Part shown: piece after piece, positions 11,801 through 26,085 of the stretch
Layout: every line of letters starts with the position of its first letter
Position numbering within the stretch: the stretch's first letter is position 1
Origin: Apostichopus japonicus
Taxonomy: Eukaryota; Echinodermata; Holothuroidea; Aspidochirotida; Stichopodidae
Assembly (NCBI RefSeq): GCF_037975245.1
Contig: NC_092566.1
Coordinates: forward strand, 12,457,001 to 12,521,000
Reading direction: 5' to 3'
DNA length: 64,000 bases
The notes under the pieces: generated by a model
Database searches by the model: none
What the model was told of the DNA's origin: nothing
Seen by the model: only the letters and a program-made list of their open reading frames with translations
Program-made: the position numbers and the translations under genes

Positions 11801-14800
11801 AAATTACCTCTAGTATGCGAGACAGCGTTGTAACTTCATATTCCTTAATACGGTGTTAATAAATGGTGTATTTCTTTTCCTTGCATCACAGTGCATTTTA
11901 TTTTGACTCCAACAATTGATATGGCAGAAGGTATGCTCTATTTGACCCAAACATGCCAGAGTTGTACATGTTTTGGTCAACTTTAGTTAAACGTCTTAAT
12001 CTATGTTGTTATCACCCTTATGGTAAGCTAATTCTCTATGGAACAAATAGTCTATCTTAAACTATACTGAACAACCTTCTAAACAAACTAGTCGCAACAA
12101 ACTATTCTAAACGACCTTAAACTATTTTGGTGCTCACCCCGAAAAAAAAATACCTCTAGTATGCGAGACAGCGTTGTAACTTCATATTCCTTAATACGGT
12201 GTTAATAAATGGTGTATTTCTTTTCCTTGCATCACAGTGCATTTTATTTTGACTCCAACAATTGATATGGCAGAAGGTATGCTCTATTTGACCCAAACAT
12301 GCCAGAGTTGTACATGTTTTGGTCAACTTTAGTTTAAACGTCTTAATCTATTTTGTTATCACCCTTATGGTAAGCTAACTCTCTATGGAACAAATAGTCT
12401 ATCTTAAACTATACTGAACAACCTTCTAAACAAACTAGTCGCAACAAACTATTCTAAACGACCTTAAACTATTTTGGTGCTCACCCCGAAAAAAAATTAC
12501 CTCTAGTATGCGAGACAGCGTTGTAACTTCATATTCTTTAATACGGTGTTAATAAATGGTGTATTTCTTTTCCTTGCATCACAGTGCATTTTATTTTGAC
12601 TCCAACAATTGATATGGCAGAAGGTATGCTCTATTTGACCCAAACATGCCAGAGTTGTACATGTTTTGGTCAACTTTAGTTAAACGTCTTAATCTATGTT
12701 GTTATCACCCTTATGGTAAGCTAACTCTCTATGGAACAAATAGTCTATCTTAAACTATACTGAACAACCTTCTAAACAAACTAGTCGCAACAAACTATTC
12801 TAAACGACCTTAAACTATTTTGGTGCTCACCCCGAAAAAAAAATTACCTCTAGTATGCGAGACAGCGTTGTAACTTCATATTCCTTAATACGGTGTTAAT
12901 AAATGGTGTATTTCTTTTCCTTGCATCACAGTGCATTTTATTTTGACTCCAACAATTGATATGGCAGAAGGTATGCTCTATTTGACCCAAACATGCCAGA
13001 GTTGTACATGTTTTGGTCAACTTTAGTTTAAACGTCTTAATCTATTTTGTTATCACCCTTATGGTAAGCTAACTCTCTATGGAACAAATAGTCTATCTTA
13101 ATCTATACTGAACAACCGTCTAAACAAACTAGTCGCAACAAACTATTCTAAACGACCTTAAACTATTTTGGTGCTCACCCCGAAACAAAATTACCTCTAG
13201 TATGCGAGACAGCGTTTGTAACTTCATATTCCTTAATACGGTGTTAATAAATGGTGTATTTCTTTTCCTTGCATCACAGTGCATTTTATTTTGACTCCAA
13301 CAATTGATATGGCAGAAGGTATGCTCTATTTGACCCAAACATGCCAGAGTTGTACATGTTTTGGTCAACTTTAGTTTAAACGTCTTAATCTATTTTGTTA
13401 TCACCCTTATGGTAAGCTAACTCTCTATGGAACAAATAGTCTATCTAAAACTATACTGAACAACCTTCTAAACAAACTAGTCGCAACAAACTATTCTAAA
13501 CGACCTTAAACTATTTTGGTGCTCACCCCGAAAAAAAAATACCTCTAGTATGCGAGACAGCGTTGTAACTTCATATTCCTTAATACGGTGTTAATAAATG
13601 GTGTATTTCTTTTCCTTGCATCACAGTGCATTTTATTTTGACTCCAACAATTGATATGGCAGAAGGTATGCTCTATTTGACCCAAACATGCCAGAGTTGT
13701 ACATGTTTTGGTCAACTTTAGTTTAAACGTCTTAATCTATTTTGTTATCACCCTTATGGTAAGCTAACTCTCTATGGAACAAATAGTCTATCTTAAACTA
13801 TACTGAACAACCTTCTAAACAAACTAGTCGCAACAAACTATTCTAAACGACCTTAAACTATTTTGGTGCTCACCCCGAAAAAAAATTACCTCTAGTATGC
13901 GAGACAGCGTTGTAACTTCATATTCTTTAATACGGTGTTAATAAATGGTGTATTTCTTTTCCTTGCATCACAGTGCATTTTATTTTGACTCCAACAATTG
14001 ATATGGCAGAAGGTATGCTCTATTTGACCCAAACATGCCAGAGTTGTACATGTTTTGGTCAACTTTAGTTAAACGTCTTAATCTATGTTGTTATCACCCT
14101 TATGGTAAGCTAACTCTCTATGGAACAAATAGTCTATCTTAAACTATACTGAACAACCTTCTAAACAAACTAGTCGCAACAAACTATTCTAAACGACCTT
14201 AAACTATTTTGGTGCTCACCCCGAAAAAAAAATTACCTCTAGTATGCGAGACAGCGTTGTAACTTCATATTCCTTAATACGGTGTTAATAAATGGTGTAT
14301 TTCTTTTCCTTGCATCACAGTGCATTTTATTTTGACTCCAACAATTGATATGGCAGAAGGTATGCTCTATTTGACCCAAACATGCCAGAGTTGTACATGT
14401 TTTGGTCAACTTTAGTTTAAACGTCTTAATCTATTTTGTTATCACCCTTATGGTAAGCTAACTCTCTATGGAACAAATAGTCTATCTTAATCTATACTGA
14501 ACAACCGTCTAAACAAACTAGTCGCAACAAACTATTCTAAACGACCTTAAACTATTTTGGTGCTCACCCCGAAACAAAATTACCTCTAGTATGCGAGACA
14601 GCGTTTGTAACTTCATATTCCTTAATACGGTGTTAATAAATGGTGTATTTCTTTTCCTTGCATCACAGTGCATTTTATTTTGACTCCAACAATTGATATG
14701 GCAGAAGGTATGCTCTATTTGACCCAAACATGCCAGAGTTGTACATGTTTTGGTCAACTTTAGTTTAAACGTCTTAATCTATTTTGTTATCACCCTTATG

Positions 14801-17800
14801 GTAAGCTAACTCTCTATGGAACAAATAGTCTATCTAAAACTATACTGAACAACCTTCTAAACAAACTAGTCGCAACAAACTATTCTAAACGACCTTAAAC
14901 TATTTTGGTGCTCACCCCGAAACAAAATTACCTCTAGTATGCGAGACAGCGTTGTAACTTCATATTCTTTAATACGGTGTTAATAAATGGTGTATTTCTT
15001 TTCCTTGCATCACAGTGCATTTTATTTTGACTCCAACAATTGATATGGCAGAAGGTATGCTCTATTTGACCTAAACATGCCAGAGTTGTACATGTTTTGG
15101 TCAACTTTAGTTTAAACGTCTTAATCTATTTTGTTATCACCCTTATGGTAAGCTAACTCTCTATGGAACAAATAGTCTATCTTAAACTATACTGAACAAC
15201 CTTCTAAACAAACTAGTCGCAACAAACTATTCTAAACGACCTTAAACTATTTTGGTGCTCACCCCGAAAAAAAAATTACCTCTAGTATGCGAGACAGCGT
15301 TGTAACTTCATATTCCTTAATACGGTGATAATAAATGGTGTATTTCTTTTCCTTGCATCACAGTGCATTTTATTTTGACTCCAACAATTGATATGGCAGA
15401 AGGTATGCTCTATTTGACCCAAACATGCCAGAGTTGTACATGTTTTGGTCAACTTTAGTTTAAACGTCTTAATCTATTTTGTTATCACCCTTATGGTAAG
15501 CTAACTCTCTATGGAACAAATAGTCTATCTTAAACTATACTGAACAACCTTCTAAACAAACTAGTCGCAACAAATTATTCTAAACGACCTTAAACTATTT
15601 TGGTGCTCACCCGAAAAAAAATTACCTCTAGTATGCGAGACAGCGTTGTAACTTCATATTCTTTAATACGGTGTTAATAAATGGTGTATTTCTTTTCCTT
15701 GCATCACAGTGCATTTTATTTTGACTCCAACAATTGATATGGCAGAAGGTATGCTCTATTTGACCCAAACATGCCAGAGTTGTACATGTTTTGGTCAACT
15801 TTAGTTTAAACGTCTTAATCTATTTTGTTATCACCCTTATGGTAAGCTAACTCTCTATGGAACAAATAGTCTATCTTAAACTATACTGAACAACCTTCTA
15901 AACAAACTAGTCGCAACAAATTATTCTAAACGACCTTAAACTATTTTGGTGCTCACCCCGAAAAAAAATTACCTCTAGTATGCGAGACAGCGTTGTAACT
16001 TCATATTCTTTAATACGGTGTTAATAAATGGTGTATTTCTTTTCCTTGCATCACAGTGCATTTTATTTTGACTCCAACAATTGATATGGCAGAAGGTATG
16101 CTCTATTTGACCCAAACATGCCAGAGTTGTACATGTTTTGGTCAACTTTAGTTTAAACGTCTTAATCTATTTTGTTATCACCCTTGTGGTAAGCTAACTC
16201 TCTATGGAACAAATAGTCTATCTTAAACTATACTGAACAACCTTCTAAACAAACTAGTCGCAACAAATTATTCTAAACGACCTTAAACTATTTTGGTGCT
16301 CACCCCGAAAAAAAATTACCTCTAGTATGCGAGACAGCGTTGTAACTTCATATTCTTTAATACGGTGTTAATAAATGGTGTATTTCTTTTCCTTGCATCA
16401 CAGTGCATTTGATTTTGACTCCAACAATTGATATGGCAGAAGGTATGCTCTATTTGACCCAAACATGCCAGAGTTGTACATGTTTTGGTCAACTTTAGTT
16501 AAACGTCTTAATCTATGTTGTTATCACCCTTATGGTAAGCTAACTCTCTATGGAACAAATAGTCTATCTTAAACTATACTGAACAACCTTCTAAACAAAC
16601 TAGTCGCAACAAACTATTCTAAACGACCTTAAACTATTTTGGTGCTCACCCCGAAAAAAAAATTACCTCTAGTATGCGAGACAGCGTTGTAACTTCATAT
16701 TCCTTAATACGGTGTTAATAAATGGTGTATTTCTTTTGCTTGCATCACAGTGCATTTTATTTTGACTCCAACAATTGATATGGCAGAAGGTATGCTCTAT
16801 TTGACCCAAACATGCCAGAGTTGTACATGTTTTGGTCAACTTTAGTTTAAACGTCTTAATCTATTTTGTTATCACCCTTATGGTAAGCTAACTCTCTATG
16901 GAACAAATAATCTATCTTAAACTATACTGAACAACATTCTAAACAATCTAGTCGCAACAAATTATTCTAAACGACCTTAAACTATTTTGGTGCTCACCCC
17001 GAAAAAAAATTACCTCTAGTATGCGAGACAGCGTTGTAACTTCATATTCTTTAATACGGTGTTAATAAATGGTGTATTTCTTTTCCTTGCATCACAGTGC
17101 ATTTTATTTTGACTCCAACAATTGATATGGCAGAAGGTATGCTCTATTTGACCCAAACATGCCAGAGTTGTACATGTTTTGGTCAACTTTAGTTAAACGT
17201 CTTAATCTATGTTGTTATCACCCTTATGGTAAGCTAATTCTCTATGGAACAAATAGTCTATCTTAAACTATACTGAACAACCTTCTAAACAAACTAGTCG
17301 CAACAAACTATTCTAAACGACCTTAAACTATTTTGGTGCTCACCCCGAAAAAAAATTACCTCTAGTATGCGAGACAGCGTTGTAACTTCATATTCCTTAA
17401 TACGGTGTTAATAAATGGTGTATTTCTTTTCCTTGCATCACAGTGCATTTTATTTTGACTCCAACAATTGATATGGCAGAAGGTATGCTCTATTTGACCC
17501 AAACATGCCAGAGTTGTACATGTTTTGGTCAACTTTAGTTTAAACGTCTTAATCTATTTTGTTATCACCCTTATGGTAAGCTAACTCTCTATGGAACAAA
17601 TAGTCTATCTTAAACTATACTGAACAACCTTCTAAACAAACTAGTCGCAACAAACTATTCTAAACGACCTTAAACTATTTTGGTGCTCACCCCGAAACAA
17701 AATTACCTCTAGTATGCGAGACAGCGTTGTAACTTCATATTCTTTAATACGGTGTTAATAAATGGTGTATTTCTTTTCCTTGCATCACAGTGCATTTTAT

Positions 17801-20140
17801 TTTGACTCCAACAATTGATATGGCAGAAGGTATGCTCTATTTGACCCAAACATGCCAGAGTTGTACATGTTTTGGTCAACTTTAGTTAAACGTCTTAATC
17901 TATGTTGTTATCACCCTTATGGTAAGCTAACTCTCTATGGAACAAATAGTCTATCTTAAACTATACTGAACAACCTTCTAAACAAACTAGTCGCAACAAA
18001 CTATTCTAAACGACCTTAAACTATTTTGGTGCTCACCCCGAAAAAAAAAATACCTCTAGTATGCGAGACAGCGTTGTAACTTCATATTCCTTAATACGGT
18101 GTTAATAAATGGTGTATTTCTTTTCCTTGCATCACAGTGCATTTTATTTTGACTCCAACAATTGATATGGCAGAAGGTATGCTCTATTTGACCCAAACAT
18201 GCCAGAGTTGTACATGTTTTGGTCAACTTTAGTTTAAACGTCTTAATCTATTTTGTTATCACCCTTATGGTAAGCTAACTCTCTATGGAACAAATAATCT
18301 ATCTTAAACTATACTGAACAACATTCTAAACAATCTAGTCGCAACAAATTATTCTAAACGACCTTAAACTATTTTGGTGCTCACCCCGAAAAAAAATTAC
18401 CTCTAGTATGCGAGACAGCGTTGTAACTTCATATTCTTTAATACGGTGTTAATAAATGGTGTATTTCTTTTCCTTGCATCACAGTGCATTTTATTTTGAC
18501 TCCAACAATTGATATGGCAGAAGGTATGCTCTATTTGACCCAAACATGCCAGAGTTGTACATGTTTTGGTCAACTTTAGTTAAACGTCTTAATCTATGTT
18601 GTTATCACCCTTATGGTAAGCTAATTCTCTATGGAACAAATAGTCTATCTTAAACTATACTGAACAACCTTCTAAACAAACTAGTCGCAACAAACTATTC
18701 TAAACGACCTTAAGCTATTTTGGTGCTCACCCCGAAAAAAAATTACCTCTAGTATGCGAGACAGCGTTGTAACTTCATATTCCTTAATACGGTGTTAATA
18801 AATGGTGTATTTCTTTTCCTTGCATCACAGTGCATTTTATTTTGACTCCAACAATTGATATGGCAGAAGGTATGCTCTATTTGACCCAAACATGCCAGAG
18901 TTGTACATGTTTTGGTCAACTTTAGTTTAAACGTCTTAATCTATTTTGTTATCACCCTTATGGTAAGCTAACTCTCTATGGAACAAATAGTCTATCTTAA
19001 ACTATACTGAACAACCTTCTAAACAAACTAGTCGCAACAAATTATTCTAAACGACCTTAAACTATTTTGGTGCTCACCCCGAAAAAAAATTACCTCTAGT
19101 ATGCGAGACAGCGTTGTAACTTCATATTCTTTAATACGGTGTTAATAAATGGTGTATTTCTTTTCCTTGCATCACAGTGCATTTTATTTTGACTCCAACA
19201 ATTGATATGGCAGAAGGTATGCTCTATTTGACCCAAACATGCCAGAGTTGTACATGTTTTGGTCAACTTTAGTTAAACGTCTTAATCTATGTTGTTATCA
19301 CCCTTATGGTAAGCTAACTCTCTATGGAACAAATAGTCTATCTTAATCTATACTGAACAACCTTCTAAACAAACTAGTCGCAACAAACTATTCTAAACGA
19401 CCTTAAACTATTTTGGTGCTCACCCCGAAACAAAATTACCTCTAGTATGCGAGACAGCGTTGTAACTTCATATTCCTTAATACGGTGTTAATAAATGGTG
19501 TATTTCTTTTCCTTGCATCACAGTGCATTTTATTTTGACTCCAACAATTGATATGGCAGAAGGTATGCTCTATTTGACCCAAACATGCCAGAGTTGTACA
19601 TGTTTTGGTCAACTTTAGTTTAAACGTCTTAATCTATTTTGTTATCACCCTTATGGTAAGCTAACTCTCTATGGAACAAATAGTCTATCTTAAACTATAC
19701 TGAACAACCTTCTAAACAAACTAGTCGCAACAAATTATTCTAAACGACCTTAAACTATTTTGGTGCTCACCCCGAAAAAAAATTACCTCTAGTATGCGAG
19801 ACAGCGTTGTAACTTCATATTCTTTAATACGGTGTTAATAAATGGTGTATTTCTTTTCCTTGCATCACAGTGCATTTTATTTTGACTCCAACAATTGATA
19901 TGGCAGAAGGTATGCTCTATTTGACCCAAACATGCCAGAGTTGTACATGTTTTGGTCAACTTTAGTTAAACGTCTTAATCTATGTTGTTATCACCCTTAT
20001 GGTAAGCTAACTCTCTATGGAACAAATAGTCTATCTTAATCTATACTGAACAACCTTCTAAACAAACTAGTCGCAACAAACTATTCTAAACGACCTTAAA
20101 CTATTTTGGTGCTCACCCCGAAAAAAAATTACCTCTGGTA
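11801..20140 (+). repeat. SatD satellite, homogeneous core (347-bp monomer)
   Basis: About 24 head-to-tail monomers. The marker TAGTATGCGAGACAGCG recurs at 11,811, 12,157, 12,504, 12,851, 13,198 and 13,546, steps of 346-348. Variant positions recur every fourth monomer: an identical 240-base stretch at 13,129 and 14,518 (offset 1,389), and a distinctive variant (CAAATAATCT) at 16,904 and 18,291 (offset 1,387). This is a 4-mer higher-order repeat. A poly-A tract between CCCCG and TTACCTC varies in length between copies. No coding capacity is seen. Confidence 0.97.
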
Positions 20141-21305
20141 TGCGAGAACAGCGTTGTAACTTCATATTCCTTATTTCGGTGCAATTAATGATGTATTTCT
20201 TATGTAATTTTATTTTGACTCCAACATTTGATATGGTTAAAGGTATGCTTTATTGGACCCAAACATGCCAGAATTGTACGTGTTGTGATCAACTTTGGTC
20301 AAACTTCTTAATCTATTTTGTTATCACCCTTGTGGTAAGCTACTGCTCTATGTAACAAATAATCTATCTTAAACTATACTGAACAACCTTCTAAACAAAC
20401 TAGTCGCAAAAAACTTTTCTAAACGACCTTAAACTATTATGGTGCTCACCCTGGAAACAAGTTAACTCTAGTATGCGAGAACAGCGTTGTAACTTCATAT
20501 TCCTTATTTCGGTGTTAATAAATGATATATTTCTTTTCCTTACGTCACAGTGCATTTTATTTTGACTCAAAAAATTGGTATGGTTGAAGGTATGCTTTAT
20601 TGGACCAAAACATGCCAGTTGTACATGTTGTGGTCAGCTTTTGTTAAACGTCTTAATCTATGTTGTTATCACCCTTATGGTAAGTTAACGCTCTATGGAA
20701 CAAATAGTCTATCTTAAACTATTCTTAACATTTGTCTAAACAAACAGTTCTAAACAAACTATTCTAAATGACCTTTAACTATTTTGGTGCTCATCCTGGA
20801 AGAAATTTACCACTAGTATGCGAGACAGCGATGTAACTTCATATTTCCAAATACGGTACAATTTCTTTTCTTACGTCACAGTGCATTTTATTTTGACTCA
20901 AACATTTGATATGGTTAAAGGTGTGCTATATTGGCCCCAAACATGCCAGAGTTGTACATGTTGTGGTCAACTTTAGTTAAAGGTCTTAATCTATTTTGTT
21001 GTCACCCTTGAGGAAAGTTATCGCAATAGGACAAAATAATATATCTTAAACTATTCTAAACAACCTTCTTAAACTCTTTGTGCTTTTCTGGAAGTTTCCT
21101 GTAATATGCGAGACAGGGTTGCAACTTCATATTCGTTAAAAAAAAGTGTTTATAAATTATGTATTTCTTTTCATTTGCTCAAGTGCATTTTATTTTGACC
21201 CCAAAATTTTATATGCTTTAAGGTATGCTGTTTTAGCCCAAAACATGCTAGATTATTAGATATGTCGGTCAACTTTGATCAAATTTCAGAAACTATTTTG
21301 TTATC
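20141..21305 (+). repeat. SatD satellite, diverged right edge
   Basis: Three or four monomers become steadily more divergent rightward, gaining TGTTGTGGTCAACTTTGGTC-type variants and losing the CTAGTCGC segment. The array ends at about 21,305, where TTTTGTTATCA fuses to GGGTAACCTCGAGAATG, which belongs to SatB. Confidence 0.88.
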
Positions 21306-24300
21306 AGGGTAACCTCGAGAATGTGAAGTAAACAATCTGTAAATGTATAACCGACCTATTATCTTTCTATTCTTAAATAGCACCCTAAAGCACCATGACC
21401 TGAAATCTTTCAGTACCCGAGAGATGTCATTTAATCTTTTATTATGTATTTTCGGTGATTAATCGTTCATTTATTGAAGTCTGCATTGCAAATGTTATTA
21501 AATGGTGGTGTAATTTTGATAAAGCTAATGTTGAAAGTAGTTACATGTAAAATGTACGATCTGTTAATGTATTATTGAATTATTATCTTTCTATCTTTGA
21601 ATAGCGCCCTCAGTGACCATGACCTGAACACTTTCAATACCCGAGAGAAGTCATGAAATCTTTTATTATGTATTTTCGGTGATAAATCGTTCATTTATTG
21701 AAGTCTGCATTGAAAATGTTATTAAATGGTGATGTTATTTTGATAAAGCTAATGTTGAAAGTAGTTAAATGTATTGTTTCCTTGAGAATGTAAAATGTAC
21801 GATCTGTTAATGTAGTATTGACCTATTATCTTTCTATTCTTGAATAGCGCCCTCAATTACCATGACCTGAACACTTTCAGTACCCGAGAGATGCCATGTA
21901 ATCTTTTATGATGAAATTTCGGTGATAAATCGATCATTGATTGAAGTCTGCATTGCAAATGTGTTTAATGGTGATGTTATTTTGATAAAACTTATGTTGA
22001 ATGTAGCTAAATGTTATGTTACCTTGAGAACTTAAAATGTTCAATCTGTAAATGTAATTTTGACCTATTGTCTTTCTATTCTTGAATAGCGCCCTTAATT
22101 ACCATGACCTTAAAACTTTCAGTACCCGAGAGATGTCATGTAATCTTTTATTATGGTATTACGGTGATTAATCGTTCATTTATTGAAGTCTGCATTGCAA
22201 ATGATATTAATGATGATGTTATTTTAATAAAGCTCATGTTGAAAGTAGTTAAATGTATTGTAACCTTGAAAATTTAATATTTTTCATCTGTAAATGTAGT
22301 ATTGACCTATTATCTTTCTATACTTGAATAGCGCCCTTAATTACCATGACCTGAACATTTTCAGTACCCGAGAGATGTTATGTAATCTTTTATGATGGTA
22401 TTTCGGTGATTAATCGTTCATTTGTTGTAGTCTGCATTGCAAATGTTATTAAATGGTGATGTAATTTTGATAAAGCTAATGTTGAATGTAGCTAAATGTA
22501 TTGTTACCTTGAGAATGTAAAATGTACAATCTGTTAATGTAGTATTGACCCTTTGTCCTTCTATTCCTGAATAGCGCCCTTAACTACCATGACTTGAAAA
22601 TTTTCAGTACCCGAGATGTCATCTTTTATGATGAAATTTCGGTGATTAACCGTTCATTTATTGAAGTCTGCATTGCAAATGTGTTTAATGGTGATGTTAT
22701 TTTGATAAAGCTTATGTTGAATATAGCTAAATGTATTGTTACCTTGAGAATTGAAAATGTTCAATCTGTAAATGTAGTTTTGACCTATTGTCTTTCTATT
22801 CCTGAATAGCGCCCTAAATTACCATGACCTTAAAACTTTCAGTACCCGAGAGATGTCATGTAATATTTTATTATGAAATTTCGGTGATAAATCGTTCATT
22901 TATTGAAGTCTGCATTGGAAATGTTAAAAATGGTGATTTTATTTTAATAGAGCTAATGTTGAAAGTAGCTAAATTTATTGTTAACTTGAGAATGTAAAAT
23001 GTACGATCTGTTAATGTAGTATTGACCTATTATCTTTCTATTCTTGAATAGCGCCCTTAATTACCATGACCTGGACACTTTCAGTACCCGAGAGATGCCA
23101 TTTAATCTTTTATGATGAAATTTCGGTGATAAATCGTTCATTTATTGAAGTCTGCATTGCAAATGTGTTTAATGGTGATGTTATTTTGATAAAGCTTATG
23201 TTGAATATAGCTAAATGTATTGTTACCTTGAGAATTGAAAATGTTCAATCTGTAAATGTAGTTTTGACCTATTGTCTTTCTATTCCTGAATAGCGCCCTA
23301 AATTACCATGACCTTAAAACTTTCAGTACCCGAGAGATGTCATGTAATATTTTATTATGAAATTTCGGTGATAAATCGTTCATTTATTGAAGTCTGCATT
23401 GGAAATGTTAAAAATGGTGATTTAATTTTGATAGAGCTAATGTTGAAAGTAGCTAAATTTATTGTTACCTTGAGAATGTAAAATGTACGATCTGTTAATG
23501 TAGTATTGACCTATTATCTTTGTATTCTTGAATAGCGCCCTAAATTACCATGACCTGAACACTTTCAGTACCCGAGAGATGTCATGTAAACTTTTATGAT
23601 GAAATTTCGGTGATAAATCGTTCATTTATTGAAGTCTGCATTGCAAATGTTATTAATGATGATTTTATTTTGATAAAGTTTATGTTGAAAGAAGCTAAAT
23701 GTATTGTTACCTTGAGAATGTAAAATGTACGATCTGTTAATGTAGTGTTGACATATGACCTTCATGTTCTTGAATGGCGCCCTCAATTACCATGACCTGA
23801 ACACTTTCAATACCCGAGAGAAGTCATGAAATCTTTTATTATGTATTTTCGGTGATAAATCGTTCATTGATTGAAGTCTGCATTGAAAATGTTATTAAAT
23901 GGTGATGTTATTTTGATAAAGCTAATGTTGAAAGTAGTTAAATGTATTGTTTCCTTGAGAATGTAAAATGTACGATCTGTTAATGTAGTATTGACCTATT
24001 ATCTTTCTATTCTTGAATAGCGCCCTCAATTACCATGACCTGGACACTTTCAGTACCCGAGAGAAGCCATTTAATCTTTTATGATGAAATTTCGGTGATA
24101 AATCGTTCATTTATTGAAGTCTGCATTGCAAATGTGTTTAATGGTGATGTTATTTTGATAAAGCTTATGTTGAATATAGCTAAATGTATTGTTACCTTGA
24201 GAATTGAAAATGTTCAATCTGTAAATGTAGTTTTGACCTATTGTCTTTCTATTCCTGAATAGCGCCCTAAATTACCATGACCTTAAAACTTTCAGTACCC

Positions 24301-26085
24301 GAGAGATGTCATGTAATATTTTATTATGAAATTTCGGTGATAAATCGTTCATTTATTGAAGTCTGCATTGGAAATGTTAAAAATGGTGATTTAATTTTGA
24401 TAGAGCTAATGTTGAAAGTAGCTAAATTTATTGTTACCTTGAGAATGTAAAATGTACGATCTGTTAATGTAGTATTGACCTATTATCTTTGTATTCTTGA
24501 ATAGCGCCCTAAATTACCATGACCTGAACACTTTCAGTACCCGAGAGATGTCATGTAAACTTTTATGATGAAATTTCGGTGATAAATCGTTCATTTATTG
24601 AAGTCTGCATTGCAAATGTTATTAATGATGATTTTATTTTGATAAAGTTTATGTTGAAAGAAGCTAAATGTATTGTTACCTTGAGAATGTAAAATGTACG
24701 ATCTGTTAATGTAGTGTTGACATATGACCTTCATGTTCTTGAATGGCGCCCTCAATTACCATGACCTGAACACTTTCAATACCCGAGAGAAGTCATGAAA
24801 TCTTTTATTATGTATTTTCGGTGATAAATCGTTCATTGATTGAAGTCTGCATTGAAAATGTTATTAAATGGTGATGTTATTTTGATAAAGCTAATGTTGA
24901 AAGTAGTTAAATGTATTGTTTCCTTGAGAATGTAAAATGTACGATCTGTTAATGTAGTATTGACCTATTATCTTTCTATTCTTGAATAGCGCCCTCAATT
25001 ACCATGACCTGGACACTTTCAGTACCCGAGAGATGCCATGTAATCTTTTATGATGAAATTTCGGTGATAAATCGATCATTGATTGAAGTCTGCATTGCAA
25101 ATGTGTTTAATGGTGATGTTATTTTGATAAAGCTTATGTTGAATGTAGCTAAATGTTATGTTACCTTGAGAACTTAAAATGTTCAATCTGTAAATGTAAT
25201 TTTGACCTATTGTCTTTCTATTCTTGAATAGCGCCCTTAATTACCATGACCTTAAAACTTTCAGTACCCGAGAGATGTCATGTAATCTTTTATTATGGTA
25301 TTACGGTGATTAATCGTTCATTTATTGAAGTCTGCATTGCAAATGATATTAATGATGATGTTATTTTAATAAAGCTCATGTTGAAAGTAGTTAAATGTAT
25401 TGTAACCTTGAAAATTTAATATTTTTCATCTGTAAATGTAGTATTGACCTATTATCTTTCTATACTTGAATAGCGCCCTTAATTACCATGACCTGAACAT
25501 TTTCAGTACCCGAGAGATGTTATGTAATCTTTTATGATGGTATTTCGGTGATTAATCGTTCATTTGTTGTAGTCTGCATTGCAAATGTTATTAAATGGTG
25601 ATGTAATTTTGATAAAGCTAATGTTGAATGTAGCTAAATGTATTGTTACCTTGAGAATGTAAAATGTACAATCTGTTAATGTAGTATTGACCCTTTGTCT
25701 TTCTATTCCTGAATAGCGCCCTCAATTACCATGACTTGAAAATTTTCAGTACCCGAGATGTCATCTTTTATGATGAAATTTCGGTGATTAACCGTTCATT
25801 TATTGAAGTCTGCATTAAAAATGTAATTAAATGGTGATGTTATTTTGATAAAACTTGTTTTGAAAGTCGTGAAATGTATTGTTACCTAGAGAATTAAACA
25901 TTTTTAATCTGTAAATGTAAAATTGACCTATTGTCTATCTATTCTTGAATAGCGCCCTTAATTATTAGACCTGAACACTTTCAGTACCCGAGTCATGTAA
26001 ATGTCATGTAATCTTTTATGATGTATTTTCGGTGATTAATCGTTCATTTATTGAAGTCTGCATTGGAAATATGTTAAAAATGGTG
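21306..26085 (+). repeat. SatB satellite (242-bp monomer)
   Basis: About 19-20 head-to-tail monomers marked by CTTTCAGTACCCGAGAGATG, AATCGTTCATTTATTGAAG and TTGTTACCTTGAGAATG. The TACCCGAG marker falls at 21,881, 22,123, 22,365 and so on. A 969-bp 4-mer unit is repeated (23,066 and 24,035). A block of about 740 bp with private variants (TCGATCATTGATTG, ATTACGGTGATTAATCG) at 21,880-22,620 recurs at 25,023-25,760, offset 3,142 or 13 monomers. Short open frames are repeat artefacts. Confidence 0.96.

Noticed and set aside
13129-14757. Identical 79-codon frames in SatD at 13,129 and 14,518
   Set aside because: Identity reflects the 4-mer higher-order repeat; the frame is closed in the other monomers.
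22594-24262. 71-75-codon frames repeated in SatB
   Set aside because: Present only in monomers sharing a one-base length variant; no codon-level conservation.
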